Below the pieces are notes generated by a model. The model was not told where the DNA came from. It did not search any database and saw nothing but the letters and a program-made list of their open reading frames with translations. A stretch of 64,000 nucleotides of DNA, from contig NZ_CP033897.1 in NCBI RefSeq assembly GCF_003813985.1, forward strand, positions 1,798,001 through 1,862,000, written 5' to 3'. Position numbers and translations under genes: made by a program. Position 1 is the first letter of the stretch; each line of letters opens with the position of its first letter. This document shows, piece after piece, positions 56,428 through 64,000 of this stretch. Source of the stretch: Corynebacterium gerontici (GTDB lineage Bacteria; Actinomycetota; Actinomycetes; Mycobacteriales; Mycobacteriaceae).

Positions 56428-57264
56428 GTGGCTACAAAACTGTCCAAGCAACTTTCCAAAGTATCCAAGCGCGGCCCGCACCGCGTCCTCGTTGGCGACC
56501 TTGCATACGCTGGCCTTCCCGGGCGTGTCTACACCCCCGCAGAAGGCAATGGCATTCCCGGAGTGGTGTTCGCCCACGACTGGAAGAAAGACATAGAAAA
56601 GTACCACGGCACATTGCGCCACCTCGCTAGTTGGGGTTTCGCCGTCGTAGCCCCCAACACAGAGACGGGGTGGATCCCCGACGCGCGCGGGTTCGCAGCA
56701 GACCTGGAAAGCGGACTGCAAATCCTCACCGGAGTGAAACTCGGAACCGGCAACATCACCGTCTCCCCCGGCCGCCTGGGCTTGGTTGGCCACGGAATGG
56801 GCGCCTCGGCGGCGGTGCTTGCGGCAGCCCAGCGCGATAACCTTCGCGCCGTTGCAGCGCTGTACCCAGCGAAAAGTCACCCCAAGCCCGAGGACGTCGC
56901 CTCCCGAGTGAGCGCTGCAGGCCTCGTAATCTCCACAAACGAAGAGCCCATCTTTGACTTCGGCAACGCCGCCAAAATCGCCCACAACTGGGGTGGCGAC
57001 GTGGTGTACCGCGAAATGATCAAGGGTGGCGCCCACGTCCTCAGCGAGGACATTTTGTTCAAGCTCGCAACCGGCACCGGCGGTATCAAAACCCGGGTGC
57101 GCGAGCAGGTTCGCGGCTTGACCACCGGCTTCCTTCTGCACCAACTAGCTGACGAAAAGAAGTACTCGGTGTTCTCAGATCCAGAAGCGGAACTGAAGCA
57201 CAGCGACGTTTACTCGGGTGAAGCACTTGAGGCCAAGGCAGACATGGGAACTTTCAAGCCTTAA
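56428..57264 (+). CDS. Alpha/beta-hydrolase (dienelactone-hydrolase-like) protein lacking the nucleophile
   Basis: 278 residues. The build (VYTPAEGNGIPGVVFAHDWKKDIEKY, FAVVAPNTETGW, late GGAHVL) is that of the dienelactone hydrolase/chlorophyllase-like group. At the nucleophile elbow the sequence is LVGHGMGASA, so the usual Ser/Cys of GxSxG is Gly. It is therefore probably not a classical esterase and may bind a ligand. By position it corresponds to Rv3438. GTG 56428 is fixed by the leaderless -10 box; no signal peptide is present. Its stop overlaps that of the convergent small gene. Confidence 0.8.
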   Translation: MATKLSKQLSKVSKRGPHRVLVGDLAYAGLPGRVYTPAEGNGIPGVVFAHDWKKDIEKYHGTLRHLASWGFAVVAPNTETGWIPDARGFAADLESGLQILTGVKLGTGNITVSPGRLGLVGHGMGASAAVLAAAQRDNLRAVAALYPAKSHPKPEDVASRVSAAGLVISTNEEPIFDFGNAAKIAHNWGGDVVYREMIKGGAHVLSEDILFKLATGTGGIKTRVREQVRGLTTGFLLHQLADEKKYSVFSDPEAELKHSDVYSGEALEAKADMGTFKP

Positions 57265-57452
57265 TACTGCGAGGCAGTTCTGAGCACTCCCCGAACGCGC
57301 CCACGGCGCCGGGGAGCGTTTTTGTTGTGCTTCACCTGGTGTTTCTTCGTTTGCTGCACACTAGCCTCGGCGGCCTTTACCGCCCTTTCAAATTCGGCAA
57401 CCCGCTGAGCGGTCTGCCTACGGAACTCCTCTAAGTAGGCCTCGTAACTCAT
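57261..57452 (-). CDS. Small basic coiled-coil protein, third gene of the glmM-flanking unit
   Basis: 63 residues. The N-terminal 38 residues (MSYEAYLEEFRRQTAQRVAEF...) form a charged helix likely to be a coiled coil; the C-terminal third is very basic (KHNKNAPRRRGRVRG). ATG 57452 overlaps the preceding gene by 4 bases (ATGA). No family is recognised. The three genes between glmM and the hydrolase are chained by 4-base overlaps, implying fixed stoichiometry. Confidence 0.65.
   Translation of the reverse strand: MSYEAYLEEFRRQTAQRVAEFERAVKAAEASVQQTKKHQVKHNKNAPRRRGRVRGVLRTASQY
57287..57322 (+). terminator. Terminator of the hydrolase-like gene, inside a convergent gene
   Basis: CTCCCC and GGGGAG bracket a GC-rich inner hairpin and are followed by CGTTTTT on the plus strand. 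It lies within the basic C-terminal codons of the opposite gene. Confidence 0.6.
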
Positions 57453-58879
57453 GACCATCCTCCGGCTTTCTTGGCGTGTTCGGCGGGTGGCGCCGCCTCA
57501 GGCTGTGGCTCGCACACCACCTCAGGTGCGGGTGGCGCTGCTGGTTCAGGCGCTGCTGGTTCGGGCGCTGCTGCTTCCGGTGGCGTCGGAGCCTCAGGCT
57601 CAGCAGCGATTGTTGGCGGCGATTCAGGAGCCGGGGCTGGTTCGGCTGGTGCCTCGGGCGGCACTGCCGCTTCAGGTTCAATGTGTTCGGGTTTAGTTTC
57701 TTTCGGCGGCGCTGGAGTCTCAGCGCTGGATTGCTGCGCGCACTGCTCTGCGGCTTGTCCGCAGGCCTCAATGTCGATATCGGCCTTGATATCAATGTTG
57801 ATGCCAAAGCCGCTGCTACTTTGTTGCGTCTCCACATCGGGCGTGAGTCCCCCTGAAATGATCTCACCGAACATGCCTGGACCATTCGGCGGCGCGGCCA
57901 TGGTTGGTGTGCTCATGGCAGGTGGAGTCATCGCGGGTGCAAGCCCGCTTTGCGCTGCGGACACCACCCCCTTGCCCGCGCTCTGAATGAACTCCCCGAC
58001 TGCCCCAAGCGCGGCATTGACGCCTTCCGCTCCAAGTGGCGGCGTGGGCAGTGCTGAGCCCAGGCTTGCAGGTTGCACTGGCGGTGATCCCATCGCCCTG
58101 GGCTCTGATGACGCTGAAGTTGGGGTTGTCGGCGGTGCCGGATCGGCTTTGGGCACCGGTGTTGCCTGAGATGCTGGAGCAGCCTGGGGTTGTGTTGGGC
58201 ACGACTGAGGCGGCGCCTGTGCTTCGGGCGCTTGTGGGCTTTCACTGGGATTGACGCATGCCTCCGGTTCGGTTGCCGCCTGCTCACACTCGCCGATGAG
58301 GGTGTCAAAGCAATCATTGATGGCCTGATCTCGGGCGCTGCACGTGCCCATGATGAGCGAGGCTGCGGCGTCAATCAAACCACCGGCGGTCTTGATCAAA
58401 CTTGGGAAAACGGTCGTTCCGACAATCGGGTTGAGCACCGGGTTCGCTGCCATGATCGCTGCAAGCAGCGGCTGCATTGCGGTACTGAGCGTGGCGAGGG
58501 CAGCGTCACAGGTGAGCGCAGACTCCTGATCGATCGTGCTGATGACGCTGCCTGCGCGGGCGGTTGCTTGGCCAACGCAAACGTTGCGCTCGTGACCACG
58601 TACAACGCCTCGCAGGAGCTTTTCCAAACCAACGCCGATGGCGGCCTCTGCAAATTCACGCAGAACGGTTTCGAGCAGCGGCCCCATCGGACGCAGTTTG
58701 CCTGGGTGACTTCGCCCTCCCACTTGGCTCGCGGCCTGCTCGATCATGCTGGTATCCAGACCTGCGGTGGAGTTAAAGGCATTACTGAGAGTTGCACTCG
58801 AGGTTTTTGGCCCCGGGTACAAGCCATTTGATGCGGCTTTCAGTTGTGCAACGGCGGCGTCGAAAAGCTCTATGTTCAC
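57449..58879 (-). CDS. Ala/Pro-rich protein with helical N-domain (Rv3439c-like)
   Basis: 476 residues. The first ~185 residues are helical (MNIELFDAAVAQLKAASNGLY; LLETVLREFAEAAIGVGLEKLLRG; LSTAMQPLLAAIMAANPVL). From there the chain is Ala/Pro/Glu-rich and probably disordered, with a compact piece FGINIDIKADIDIEACGQAAEQCAQ. There is no Sec signal peptide, yet ten cysteines are present, an even number suggesting oxidised pairs outside the cytosol. The neighbour of glmM in M. tuberculosis, Rv3439c, is likewise an Ala/Pro-rich protein of about this length. GTG 58879 overlaps the preceding small gene by 4 bases. Function unknown. Confidence 0.78.
   Translation of the reverse strand: MNIELFDAAVAQLKAASNGLYPGPKTSSATLSNAFNSTAGLDTSMIEQAASQVGGRSHPGKLRPMGPLLETVLREFAEAAIGVGLEKLLRGVVRGHERNVCVGQATARAGSVISTIDQESALTCDAALATLSTAMQPLLAAIMAANPVLNPIVGTTVFPSLIKTAGGLIDAAASLIMGTCSARDQAINDCFDTLIGECEQAATEPEACVNPSESPQAPEAQAPPQSCPTQPQAAPASQATPVPKADPAPPTTPTSASSEPRAMGSPPVQPASLGSALPTPPLGAEGVNAALGAVGEFIQSAGKGVVSAAQSGLAPAMTPPAMSTPTMAAPPNGPGMFGEIISGGLTPDVETQQSSSGFGINIDIKADIDIEACGQAAEQCAQQSSAETPAPPKETKPEHIEPEAAVPPEAPAEPAPAPESPPTIAAEPEAPTPPEAAAPEPAAPEPAAPPAPEVVCEPQPEAAPPAEHAKKAGGWS
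58858..58868 (-). repeat. GCTTTTCGACG motif, copy 13
   Basis: At codons 4-8 of the Ala/Pro-rich protein gene, sense direction, encoding E-L-F-D-A. Confidence 0.7.
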
Positions 58880-59175
58880 CGCACACCCCTGAGTACTTCG
58901 GCATTCTGTTCTTCGGCCTGCTGAGCGTTATCGACTTCAGCGTGCGCGAGCCCCGTGGCTCGCTCAAGGTGCTGATAACGCTCAAGATTGGCTCGGTGCA
59001 AGCGGGCAAAGAGCTTGATTAATGCATGGCCTTTGGCTTGGAAATCGCGGCCAAATGCGCTCGGCGCTAGGGTCGGCTCACCCTCGTGGTGATGCTGGAG
59101 CTGCTGAGCAGCCTCGGACTCCAGCGCGCGAAGTTTGTTTAAAGCTTCGGCAACATCGAGTGCCATGTGGTTCAT
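58876..59175 (-). CDS. Small helical protein with YxxxE motif (Rv3440c-like), possible type VII substrate
   Basis: 99 residues, two predicted helices (about 5-30 and 42-75) separated by a Pro/Gly turn (HEGEPTLAPSAFG), then a short third helix. Tyr67-Gln-His-Leu-Glu71 fits the YxxxD/E export motif found after helix 2 in type VII secretion substrates such as EspC (about 103 residues). It lies where M. tuberculosis has Rv3440c. ATG 59175 has SD GGGGGA 4 bases upstream. It heads the three-gene unit, 85 bases after glmM. Secretion is inference from build and location. Confidence 0.72.
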   Translation of the reverse strand: MNHMALDVAEALNKLRALESEAAQQLQHHHEGEPTLAPSAFGRDFQAKGHALIKLFARLHRANLERYQHLERATGLAHAEVDNAQQAEEQNAEVLRGVR

Positions 59176-59260
59176 TGTTCCCCCCAACAATTGTTGTGAC
59201 CGGTTGGATGAAAACACCGGCTCTACAACTATTGGACGTAAAAAACCACTGAGCGGTTCC

Positions 59261-60604
59261 CTAAACTTTGGAAACTACCGCCGCCAACGCACCTGCGATG
59301 CGCCGCGCCTTTTCTTCTGCCTCGGCCTCCACCATGACGCGGAACAATTCTTCGGTGCCGGAGGGGCGAAGCAGGACGCGGCCAGTATCGCCGAGCTCAT
59401 CGTTTGCGAACTCCATCGCCGCCACCACTTCAGGGTGCGACTGGATACGCGACTTATCAGAAACCGGGACGTTGATGAGCACCTGCGGCAGCACCTTCAT
59501 CGCGCCGGCCAGAGACTTAAGGGACACGCCGGTGTGCGCCATGCGCGACATAATGGCAAGGCCAGTGAGCGTGCCGTCGCCGGTGGTGCCAAAATCGGGC
59601 ATGACAATGTGGCCAGACTGCTCGCCGCCGAGGCTGAACCCGCCCTCGTTGATCTGTTCAAGCACGTAACGATCCCCCACTTTGGTGGTGAGCAGCTTAA
59701 TGCCAGCCTCGCGCATAGCGATGTGCAAACCGAGGTTGCTCATGACGGTGGCAACGAGCGTGTTCTTTCGCAGCTCTCCATTGTCCTGCATAGCCAGGGC
59801 TAAAATCGCCATAATCTGATCACCATCGACGATCGTTCCCTCAGCGTCGACTGCGAGGCAGCGATCGGCGTCGCCGTCGTGAGCGAGGCCAAGATCCGCC
59901 CCGTGTTCCAGCACTGCCTGACGTACCTGGTCAATGTGGGTAGAACCGCAATTGTCGTTGATGTTGTAGGCGTTGGGCTTGTTGTGGATGGCGACTACTT
60001 TGGCACCAGCGGCCTCATAGGCCATCGGAGCAACTTCGCTGGCAGCTCCGTTGGCACAGTCCACCACCACGGTGATCCCGTCGAGGTCCTGCGGCATGGC
60101 TGACTTCAGGTGCTTGAGGTAGTGCTCGCGGGCGTCGGTGGCTTCCTCAATGACGCGGCCAACACCGTGGCCGGTGGGGCCGGAATCTGCAAGATCTTCC
60201 ATCACTTGCTCAATTTCGTCCTCCACATGGTCTGGAAGTTTGTGGCCGCCTTTGGAGAAGAACTTGATGCCATTGTCCGGCATTGGGTTGTGGCTCGCGG
60301 AAATCATTACGCCCATGTCCGCGCCGTAGAAATCGGTGAGGTAGGCAACCGCTGGCGTGGGCAGCACGCCAACGCGCAGGACATCAACGCCGCGGCTCGA
60401 CATGCCAGCGGCCAGGGCCGCGGCGAGCATCTCGCCGGAAACTCGGGGATCGCGGCCAATGACTGCCACCGGCCTTCTGCTGCCACTGCGGTTATCGCGC
60501 GTGAGCACTTCGGCCGCAGCAGCACCTAAGCGCAGGGCGAGTTGGGCGGTGAGTACTTTGTTGGCAAGGCCGCGAACACCATCAGTTCCGAAAAGTCGAG
60601 TCAT
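59261..60604 (-). CDS. glmM: Phosphoglucosamine mutase
   Basis: 447 residues. It converts glucosamine-6-P to glucosamine-1-P for UDP-GlcNAc. The phosphoserine loop [16 protein letters not shown] is near residue 100, the metal loop [10 protein letters not shown] near 242, the sugar loop GGEQSGHIV near 325 and the phosphate site [12 protein letters not shown] near 410. CATAAT, 7 bases before ATG, may be a near-leaderless promoter. The Ala/Pro-rich gene unit follows on the same strand. Confidence 0.96.
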   Translation of the reverse strand: MTRLFGTDGVRGLANKVLTAQLALRLGAAAAEVLTRDNRSGSRRPVAVIGRDPRVSGEMLAAALAAGMSSRGVDVLRVGVLPTPAVAYLTDFYGADMGVMISASHNPMPDNGIKFFSKGGHKLPDHVEDEIEQVMEDLADSGPTGHGVGRVIEEATDAREHYLKHLKSAMPQDLDGITVVVDCANGAASEVAPMAYEAAGAKVVAIHNKPNAYNINDNCGSTHIDQVRQAVLEHGADLGLAHDGDADRCLAVDAEGTIVDGDQIMAILALAMQDNGELRKNTLVATVMSNLGLHIAMREAGIKLLTTKVGDRYVLEQINEGGFSLGGEQSGHIVMPDFGTTGDGTLTGLAIMSRMAHTGVSLKSLAGAMKVLPQVLINVPVSDKSRIQSHPEVVAAMEFANDELGDTGRVLLRPSGTEELFRVMVEAEAEEKARRIAGALAAVVSKV

Positions 60605-60740
60605 GGCTTTTATTATGCCCGCACACCCCCGAATCCTCCGATTGCCTAAGGTTTCTGCAGCTCAGCAGCACCTTTACATTTTCCCACTTCAGGCCCTCGC
60701 AGCCCCCGTCGAAGCGGTGCGGCCAAAGCAGCAACCAACG

Positions 60741-62708
60741 TTAGGCACCGCACTGGGCGGGGATCTTCTTATCGTCTTTTTTCCACTGCAGGAAAGCGTC
60801 ATAGATGGTGTCGGCATATACGCTTGCGCCCTCGACAGTGGGGTGGATCCCGTCGTCGCGTAGCACCAGGGGATCAGTGGCTGCCGCCTGACACCAGGGA
60901 GCCACATAGAGATTGTCGTAGCGTTTGGCCGCGGCAAGGATGGCTTCCCTCGAATATGGAATCCAGGGGCGGTCGCCATAAGGGTCGGTAATCACCACAA
61001 CACGATCCGGCCCAAGGACGTCCATTACTTCGTCCATGAGTTCATCATCAACCTGGGAGTTGGTGCCAAAGCCCAGGACAACAAAACGGTCCAGGGTTCC
61101 GTTATCGATCATGTATTGCAGGATGCCTTTGCCTGTGACGAGTGCTCGGGAGACTTCACCGTCGACATAGATACCCGGGAATTTTGCCCTCAAACCGTCC
61201 GAGCTGGCGAGCATGACGGAATCACCTATCGCCGAGATCTGCTCCCCCTTCGGCATTTCGCGCACCGGCTTGGGCGGTGCTGTGTCTGCAGCTTGCGCGG
61301 GTGCATCCTTTTTCGCGGCCGCGGAATTGAGGAATTGCTCAATGTCCGTTTTATCAGGGGCCGTGGCCAACGCAGCGGTGGCAGCTACGGGGATCACCAG
61401 CACGGCGGCGATGGTGCTGATCCAAGCCCGCACGGGGTTGAGATCAGGTGAAACCAAAGTTTTGGCTTGTCGACGCGCCGCCTTAACATATCCGCCGCGA
61501 CGAATCGGCGTTTCGATGTGACGATAGGACCACGCGGATACCGGTAGCGAGAGGCTCAGGGCAAAGAGCGCCAAAAGCTGCCACGACTTTTCCGGAAACC
61601 AGTGGTGCAAGAGCTGGATGACCGGCCAGTGCCACAGGTAGAGCGAAAAGGAGCGTTCTCCAAGCCAGCGCAGTGGCAGAGTACGCATAAGCGTGGAAAT
61701 TGGCCCGGCCTCGAAGACTACAGTGCCCAGCACTACTGCCGTGAGCAGGCTTGCCCCCAACAATCCGCCACGGTAGGTGACAGCGAGGTCATCGCCCATC
61801 GTCACCATGAGCCACATTAGAGCGATGAAAGCCAGCAGGCCGAAAAAACCGATGGATCTTCTCGAATTTCGCGTCGGCATTGGCCAGGAATCGTGCGCTC
61901 GAGCGTTCGTTGAGGTCAGAAGCGTTGCCAAGGTCGCCCCGATGAGCAACCCGAACGCGTGGGTATCAGTGCCGTAGTAGACCCGGGTTGGATCTTCACC
62001 CGGGACAAAGAGCGCCACCATTCGCCAGGCGCTCAGCAGCGCGAGCATGACAAAGACCGCGCCGAACACTGGTCGGATTTTCAATCCTCTGTAGCGGATG
62101 AGCCACAGTAGGCCAACCACCAGTGGCGGGAAGATGATGTAGAACTGCTCCTCTACTGCCAGCGACCAATAGTGGGCAAAGATCTGTACTTGGTCTTGGC
62201 CAAAGTAGGTGTTGCCGTTGGCGATTTGCACCCAGTTATTGACAAAGAAGAGCGACCCCCAGAATTGTTTGTCAATGCCCACGGCCAAGTTGCCCCCAAA
62301 CCAGCGGGCAATGGGCACCACTATGAGCAACACCATCGTGGCTGCGGGCAGGATTCGGCGCAGGCGGCGAATCCAGAAGTCTTTCAAACTGATGCGTAGC
62401 GTTGCCGCGTACTCGCGCAAAAGCAAGGAGGTGATGAGAAAGCCGGAGAGCACGAAGAACACGTCCACGCCTAGGTAACCGCCCGGCAAGATCGGCTTGG
62501 CAAAGTGGTAGATCACTACCGATAGCACCGCGATGCCACGCAGACCATCGATGCCCGGCACGCGGCGGATCTTCTTGCCAATGGGTCGGCCGCCGAGGTC
62601 CTGGGGTTCCACCGTCATGGGGAGGCGGGGACGGCGGAATCGTCCGAACCGCCGGGTACCGGGGACCTGTCCGTTATGTGAAAGTGTGGCCATTGCTCGC
62701 GCTCGCAT
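60741..62708 (-). CDS. Membrane acyltransferase-3 (OafA type) with extracytoplasmic SGNH domain
   Basis: 655 residues. After a basic cytosolic N-terminus, IDGLRGIAVLSVVIYHF opens the acyltransferase-3 domain with its catalytic His, and FFVLSGFLITSLLL, HYWSLAVEEQFYIIFPP and RWLGERSFSLYLWHWP follow; about eleven spans up to residue ~465. A linker leads to a C-terminal SGNH domain (ISAIGDSVMLASS; GFGTNSQVDDE; DDGIHPT). Such fusions O-acetylate peptidoglycan, arabinogalactan or mycolates. It sits between rpsI and glmM, which are neighbours in mycobacteria. The start at 62708 has GGAGGAG 13 bases upstream; ATG 62618 is an alternative. Confidence 0.9.
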   Translation of the reverse strand: MRARAMATLSHNGQVPGTRRFGRFRRPRLPMTVEPQDLGGRPIGKKIRRVPGIDGLRGIAVLSVVIYHFAKPILPGGYLGVDVFFVLSGFLITSLLLREYAATLRISLKDFWIRRLRRILPAATMVLLIVVPIARWFGGNLAVGIDKQFWGSLFFVNNWVQIANGNTYFGQDQVQIFAHYWSLAVEEQFYIIFPPLVVGLLWLIRYRGLKIRPVFGAVFVMLALLSAWRMVALFVPGEDPTRVYYGTDTHAFGLLIGATLATLLTSTNARAHDSWPMPTRNSRRSIGFFGLLAFIALMWLMVTMGDDLAVTYRGGLLGASLLTAVVLGTVVFEAGPISTLMRTLPLRWLGERSFSLYLWHWPVIQLLHHWFPEKSWQLLALFALSLSLPVSAWSYRHIETPIRRGGYVKAARRQAKTLVSPDLNPVRAWISTIAAVLVIPVAATAALATAPDKTDIEQFLNSAAAKKDAPAQAADTAPPKPVREMPKGEQISAIGDSVMLASSDGLRAKFPGIYVDGEVSRALVTGKGILQYMIDNGTLDRFVVLGFGTNSQVDDELMDEVMDVLGPDRVVVITDPYGDRPWIPYSREAILAAAKRYDNLYVAPWCQAAATDPLVLRDDGIHPTVEGASVYADTIYDAFLQWKKDDKKIPAQCGA

Positions 62709-62947
62709 TGGTAGTTTTCAGCTCCTCCACCGGTGCGCGCAGGAGAAGGATTCGGCGTTGCCAATCCCGGGGGAATCGGCCGACCACAACTGCGATACGT
62801 GGTGAAAGGCAATGAAGGGAACCAGGTTATCCTAACAGGCTCCTGCCGTGGACTTGGCGCTTTTGATTGCCTGCTTGTGGCGGTGTTGCTCACGTCTAAG
62901 TTGGGGGGCGGGGTCGTCGAAAAGCGCAAAGCAGACGAGATAAGCGA
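62709..62947. other. Intergenic region acyltransferase / rpsI
   Basis: About 300 bases between the two genes including the rpsI terminator. TAGGAT (minus strand, near 62830-62835) may be a -10 box of the acyltransferase gene. No gene is seen; the region includes the last repeat copy. Confidence 0.4.
62915..62925 (-). repeat. GCTTTTCGACG motif, copy 14
   Basis: Intergenic, 23 bases beyond the rpsI terminator. Confidence 0.7.
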
Positions 62948-62989
62948 AGCGCCACCCCCAACCTGGTGTACCAGGATGAAAGTGGCGCT
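62948..62989 (-). terminator. Terminator of rplM-rpsI
   Basis: AGCGCCAC/GTGGCGCT outer stem with an inner CCTGG-TGTA-CCAGG hairpin, 21 bases past the rpsI stop. The T-run is weak. Confidence 0.65.
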
Positions 62990-63009
62990 GTAAACCTTGA
63001 GGCGCAAGC

Positions 63010-63546
63010 TTAACGCTTGGAGTACTGCGGGGCACGACGTGCCTTGTGCAGACCAGCCTTCTTACGCTCGACGGCACGAGCGTCACGGGTGAGGAAGCCG
63101 GCCTTCTTCAGGGCGGCACGATCAGCCGGGTTGTACAGGTTCAGTGCACGGGCAATGGCGAGGCGGAATGCGCCAGCCTGGCCGGTAGGGCCGCCACCGG
63201 TGAGGTTTGCCACGATGTCGAACTGACCCTCGCGGTCGATCAGGGCCAAAGGCGCCTTGATCAACTGCTGGTGCAGCTTGTTGGGGAAGTACTCCTCCAG
63301 AGTGCGGCCGTTGCAGGTGAACTGGCCGGAGCCTTCAACCATGCGAACACGCACGATGGCGCGCTTACGACGACCAACGGTCTGGATGGGGCCTTCGTGC
63401 AGCGGAGCAGCTTCGGTCTGCTCGGCCTCTGCCTCGGGTGCAACGACGTCACCAATGGTGTTGGTGAACTCCTCAGAAGCAGCGGTAGCAGCGGCGATGT
63501 CGGCTGCGTCGGCTTCGAAGTTTTCGGTTACGTTCTGTTCGCTCAC
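63010..63546 (-). CDS. rpsI: Ribosomal protein S9
   Basis: 178 residues. The S9 fold begins near residue 53 ([28 protein letters not shown]) and ends with [17 protein letters not shown], whose basic tail reaches the P-site. The first ~50 residues are an acidic Ala/Glu-rich extension ([15 protein letters not shown]) typical of actinobacterial S9. It overlaps rplM by 4 bases. Confidence 0.97.
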   Translation of the reverse strand: MSEQNVTENFEADAADIAAATAASEEFTNTIGDVVAPEAEAEQTEAAPLHEGPIQTVGRRKRAIVRVRMVEGSGQFTCNGRTLEEYFPNKLHQQLIKAPLALIDREGQFDIVANLTGGGPTGQAGAFRLAIARALNLYNPADRAALKKAGFLTRDARAVERKKAGLHKARRAPQYSKR

Positions 63547-63986
63547 TGGGACACCTGCTTGATCTCGTAGGTTTCGGGCTTCTGGCCTGCGTAGGGATGC
63601 TCGGAACCGGCGAACACATGCAGCTTCTTCACAGCAGCACGGGAAAGACGGTTGTGCGGCATCATGCCACGCACGGATTCCTCGATAACGCGCTCGGGAT
63701 GCAGGTCGAGCGAACGACCAAGGGTCATGCTCTTCAAACCACCCGGGTAACCGGAGTGGCGGTAGCGCATCTCACGCTCGCGCTTGTTGGAGGAAACGTG
63801 AACCTTGTCAGCGTTAATGACGATCACGTGGTCGCCGCAATCAACGTTAGGTGCGAACTGGGGCTTGCCCTTACCGCGCAGCAGATCAGCTACGTGGGTT
63901 GCAAGACGACCAAGCACAACGTCAGTCGCGTCAACGACGTACCACTTGCGGGTGATGTCACCGCTCTTCGGGTGGTAAGTAGACAC
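63543..63986 (-). CDS. rplM: Ribosomal protein L13
   Basis: 147 residues, complete: [39 protein letters not shown] is at the start and [21 protein letters not shown] near the end. It assembles early into the 50S subunit. First gene of rplM-rpsI; the promoter lies beyond the right edge, where ESX-4 genes are expected in related genomes. Confidence 0.97.
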   Translation of the reverse strand: MSTYHPKSGDITRKWYVVDATDVVLGRLATHVADLLRGKGKPQFAPNVDCGDHVIVINADKVHVSSNKREREMRYRHSGYPGGLKSMTLGRSLDLHPERVIEESVRGMMPHNRLSRAAVKKLHVFAGSEHPYAGQKPETYEIKQVSQ

Positions 63987-64000
63987 TGAATGACTCCTTT

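Noticed and set aside
62826..62842. Possible DtxR (iron) box, TTAGGATAACC
   Set aside because: Only one half resembles the consensus; better read as a -10 box.

Overview
The window is chromosomal DNA of a Corynebacterium species. Evidence: a type I fatty acid synthase, an ESX-4-flanking ribosomal block (rplM-rpsI-glmM), a sigD-rsdA-whiB-groES/groEL1 block, class Ib ribonucleotide reductase split as nrdHIE and nrdF, corynebacterial TANNNT -10 boxes placed 7-8 bases before start codons, and gene order matching actinobacterial genomes. The species cannot be named from the sequence alone. I see no insertion sequence, prophage or CRISPR array.

Region 1 (1-25.5 kb) is core genome. It runs fasA (cut by the window edge), two small unknowns, a tRNA-Leu(UAG), two membrane proteins, then the block rdgB-rph-cpdA-murI-rhomboid-P1 peptidase-DUF2017-clpS (minus strand), which mirrors Rv1331-Rv1343 of M. 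tuberculosis. Divergent from it are pncB-dinG, followed by a PTH2-like protein with serB, ctaD, nrdF, ferritin, nrdE/nrdI/nrdH with two NrdR boxes, rpmJ and nadE.

Region 2 (25.5-38.7 kb) is accessory in character: fructosamine kinase, a PNPOx-fold protein, oleate hydratase, two tandem paralogous acyl-CoA ligases separated by a secreted SGNH hydrolase and an unlisted 49-codon gene, a secreted lipase, a secreted GH1 glycosidase, a YkvI-like membrane protein and a lipoprotein. It reads as a module for attacking and activating external lipids.

Region 3 (38.7-64 kb) is core again: guaA, a IIB-IIC-IIA sugar PTS protein, guaB3, guaB, DUF5319, rsdA-sigD, whiB, groES-groEL1 under a CIRCE element, the t6A set tsaD-rimI-tsaB plus tsaE, alr, an AspT-family transporter, a hydrolase-like protein, a three-gene unit resembling ESX substrates, glmM, a membrane acyltransferase, rpsI and rplM.

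Points for a second look: (1) an 11-base motif, GCTTTTCGACG, occurs 14 times exactly, half on each strand, against about 0.03 expected; (2) the three-gene unit next to glmM, close to where ESX-4 normally lies; (3) the 49-residue protein in the lipid cluster, which resembles small corynebacterial porins in size and charge; (4) regions 1 and 3 lie far apart in C. glutamicum (from memory), so the accessory region appears to sit on an inversion junction.
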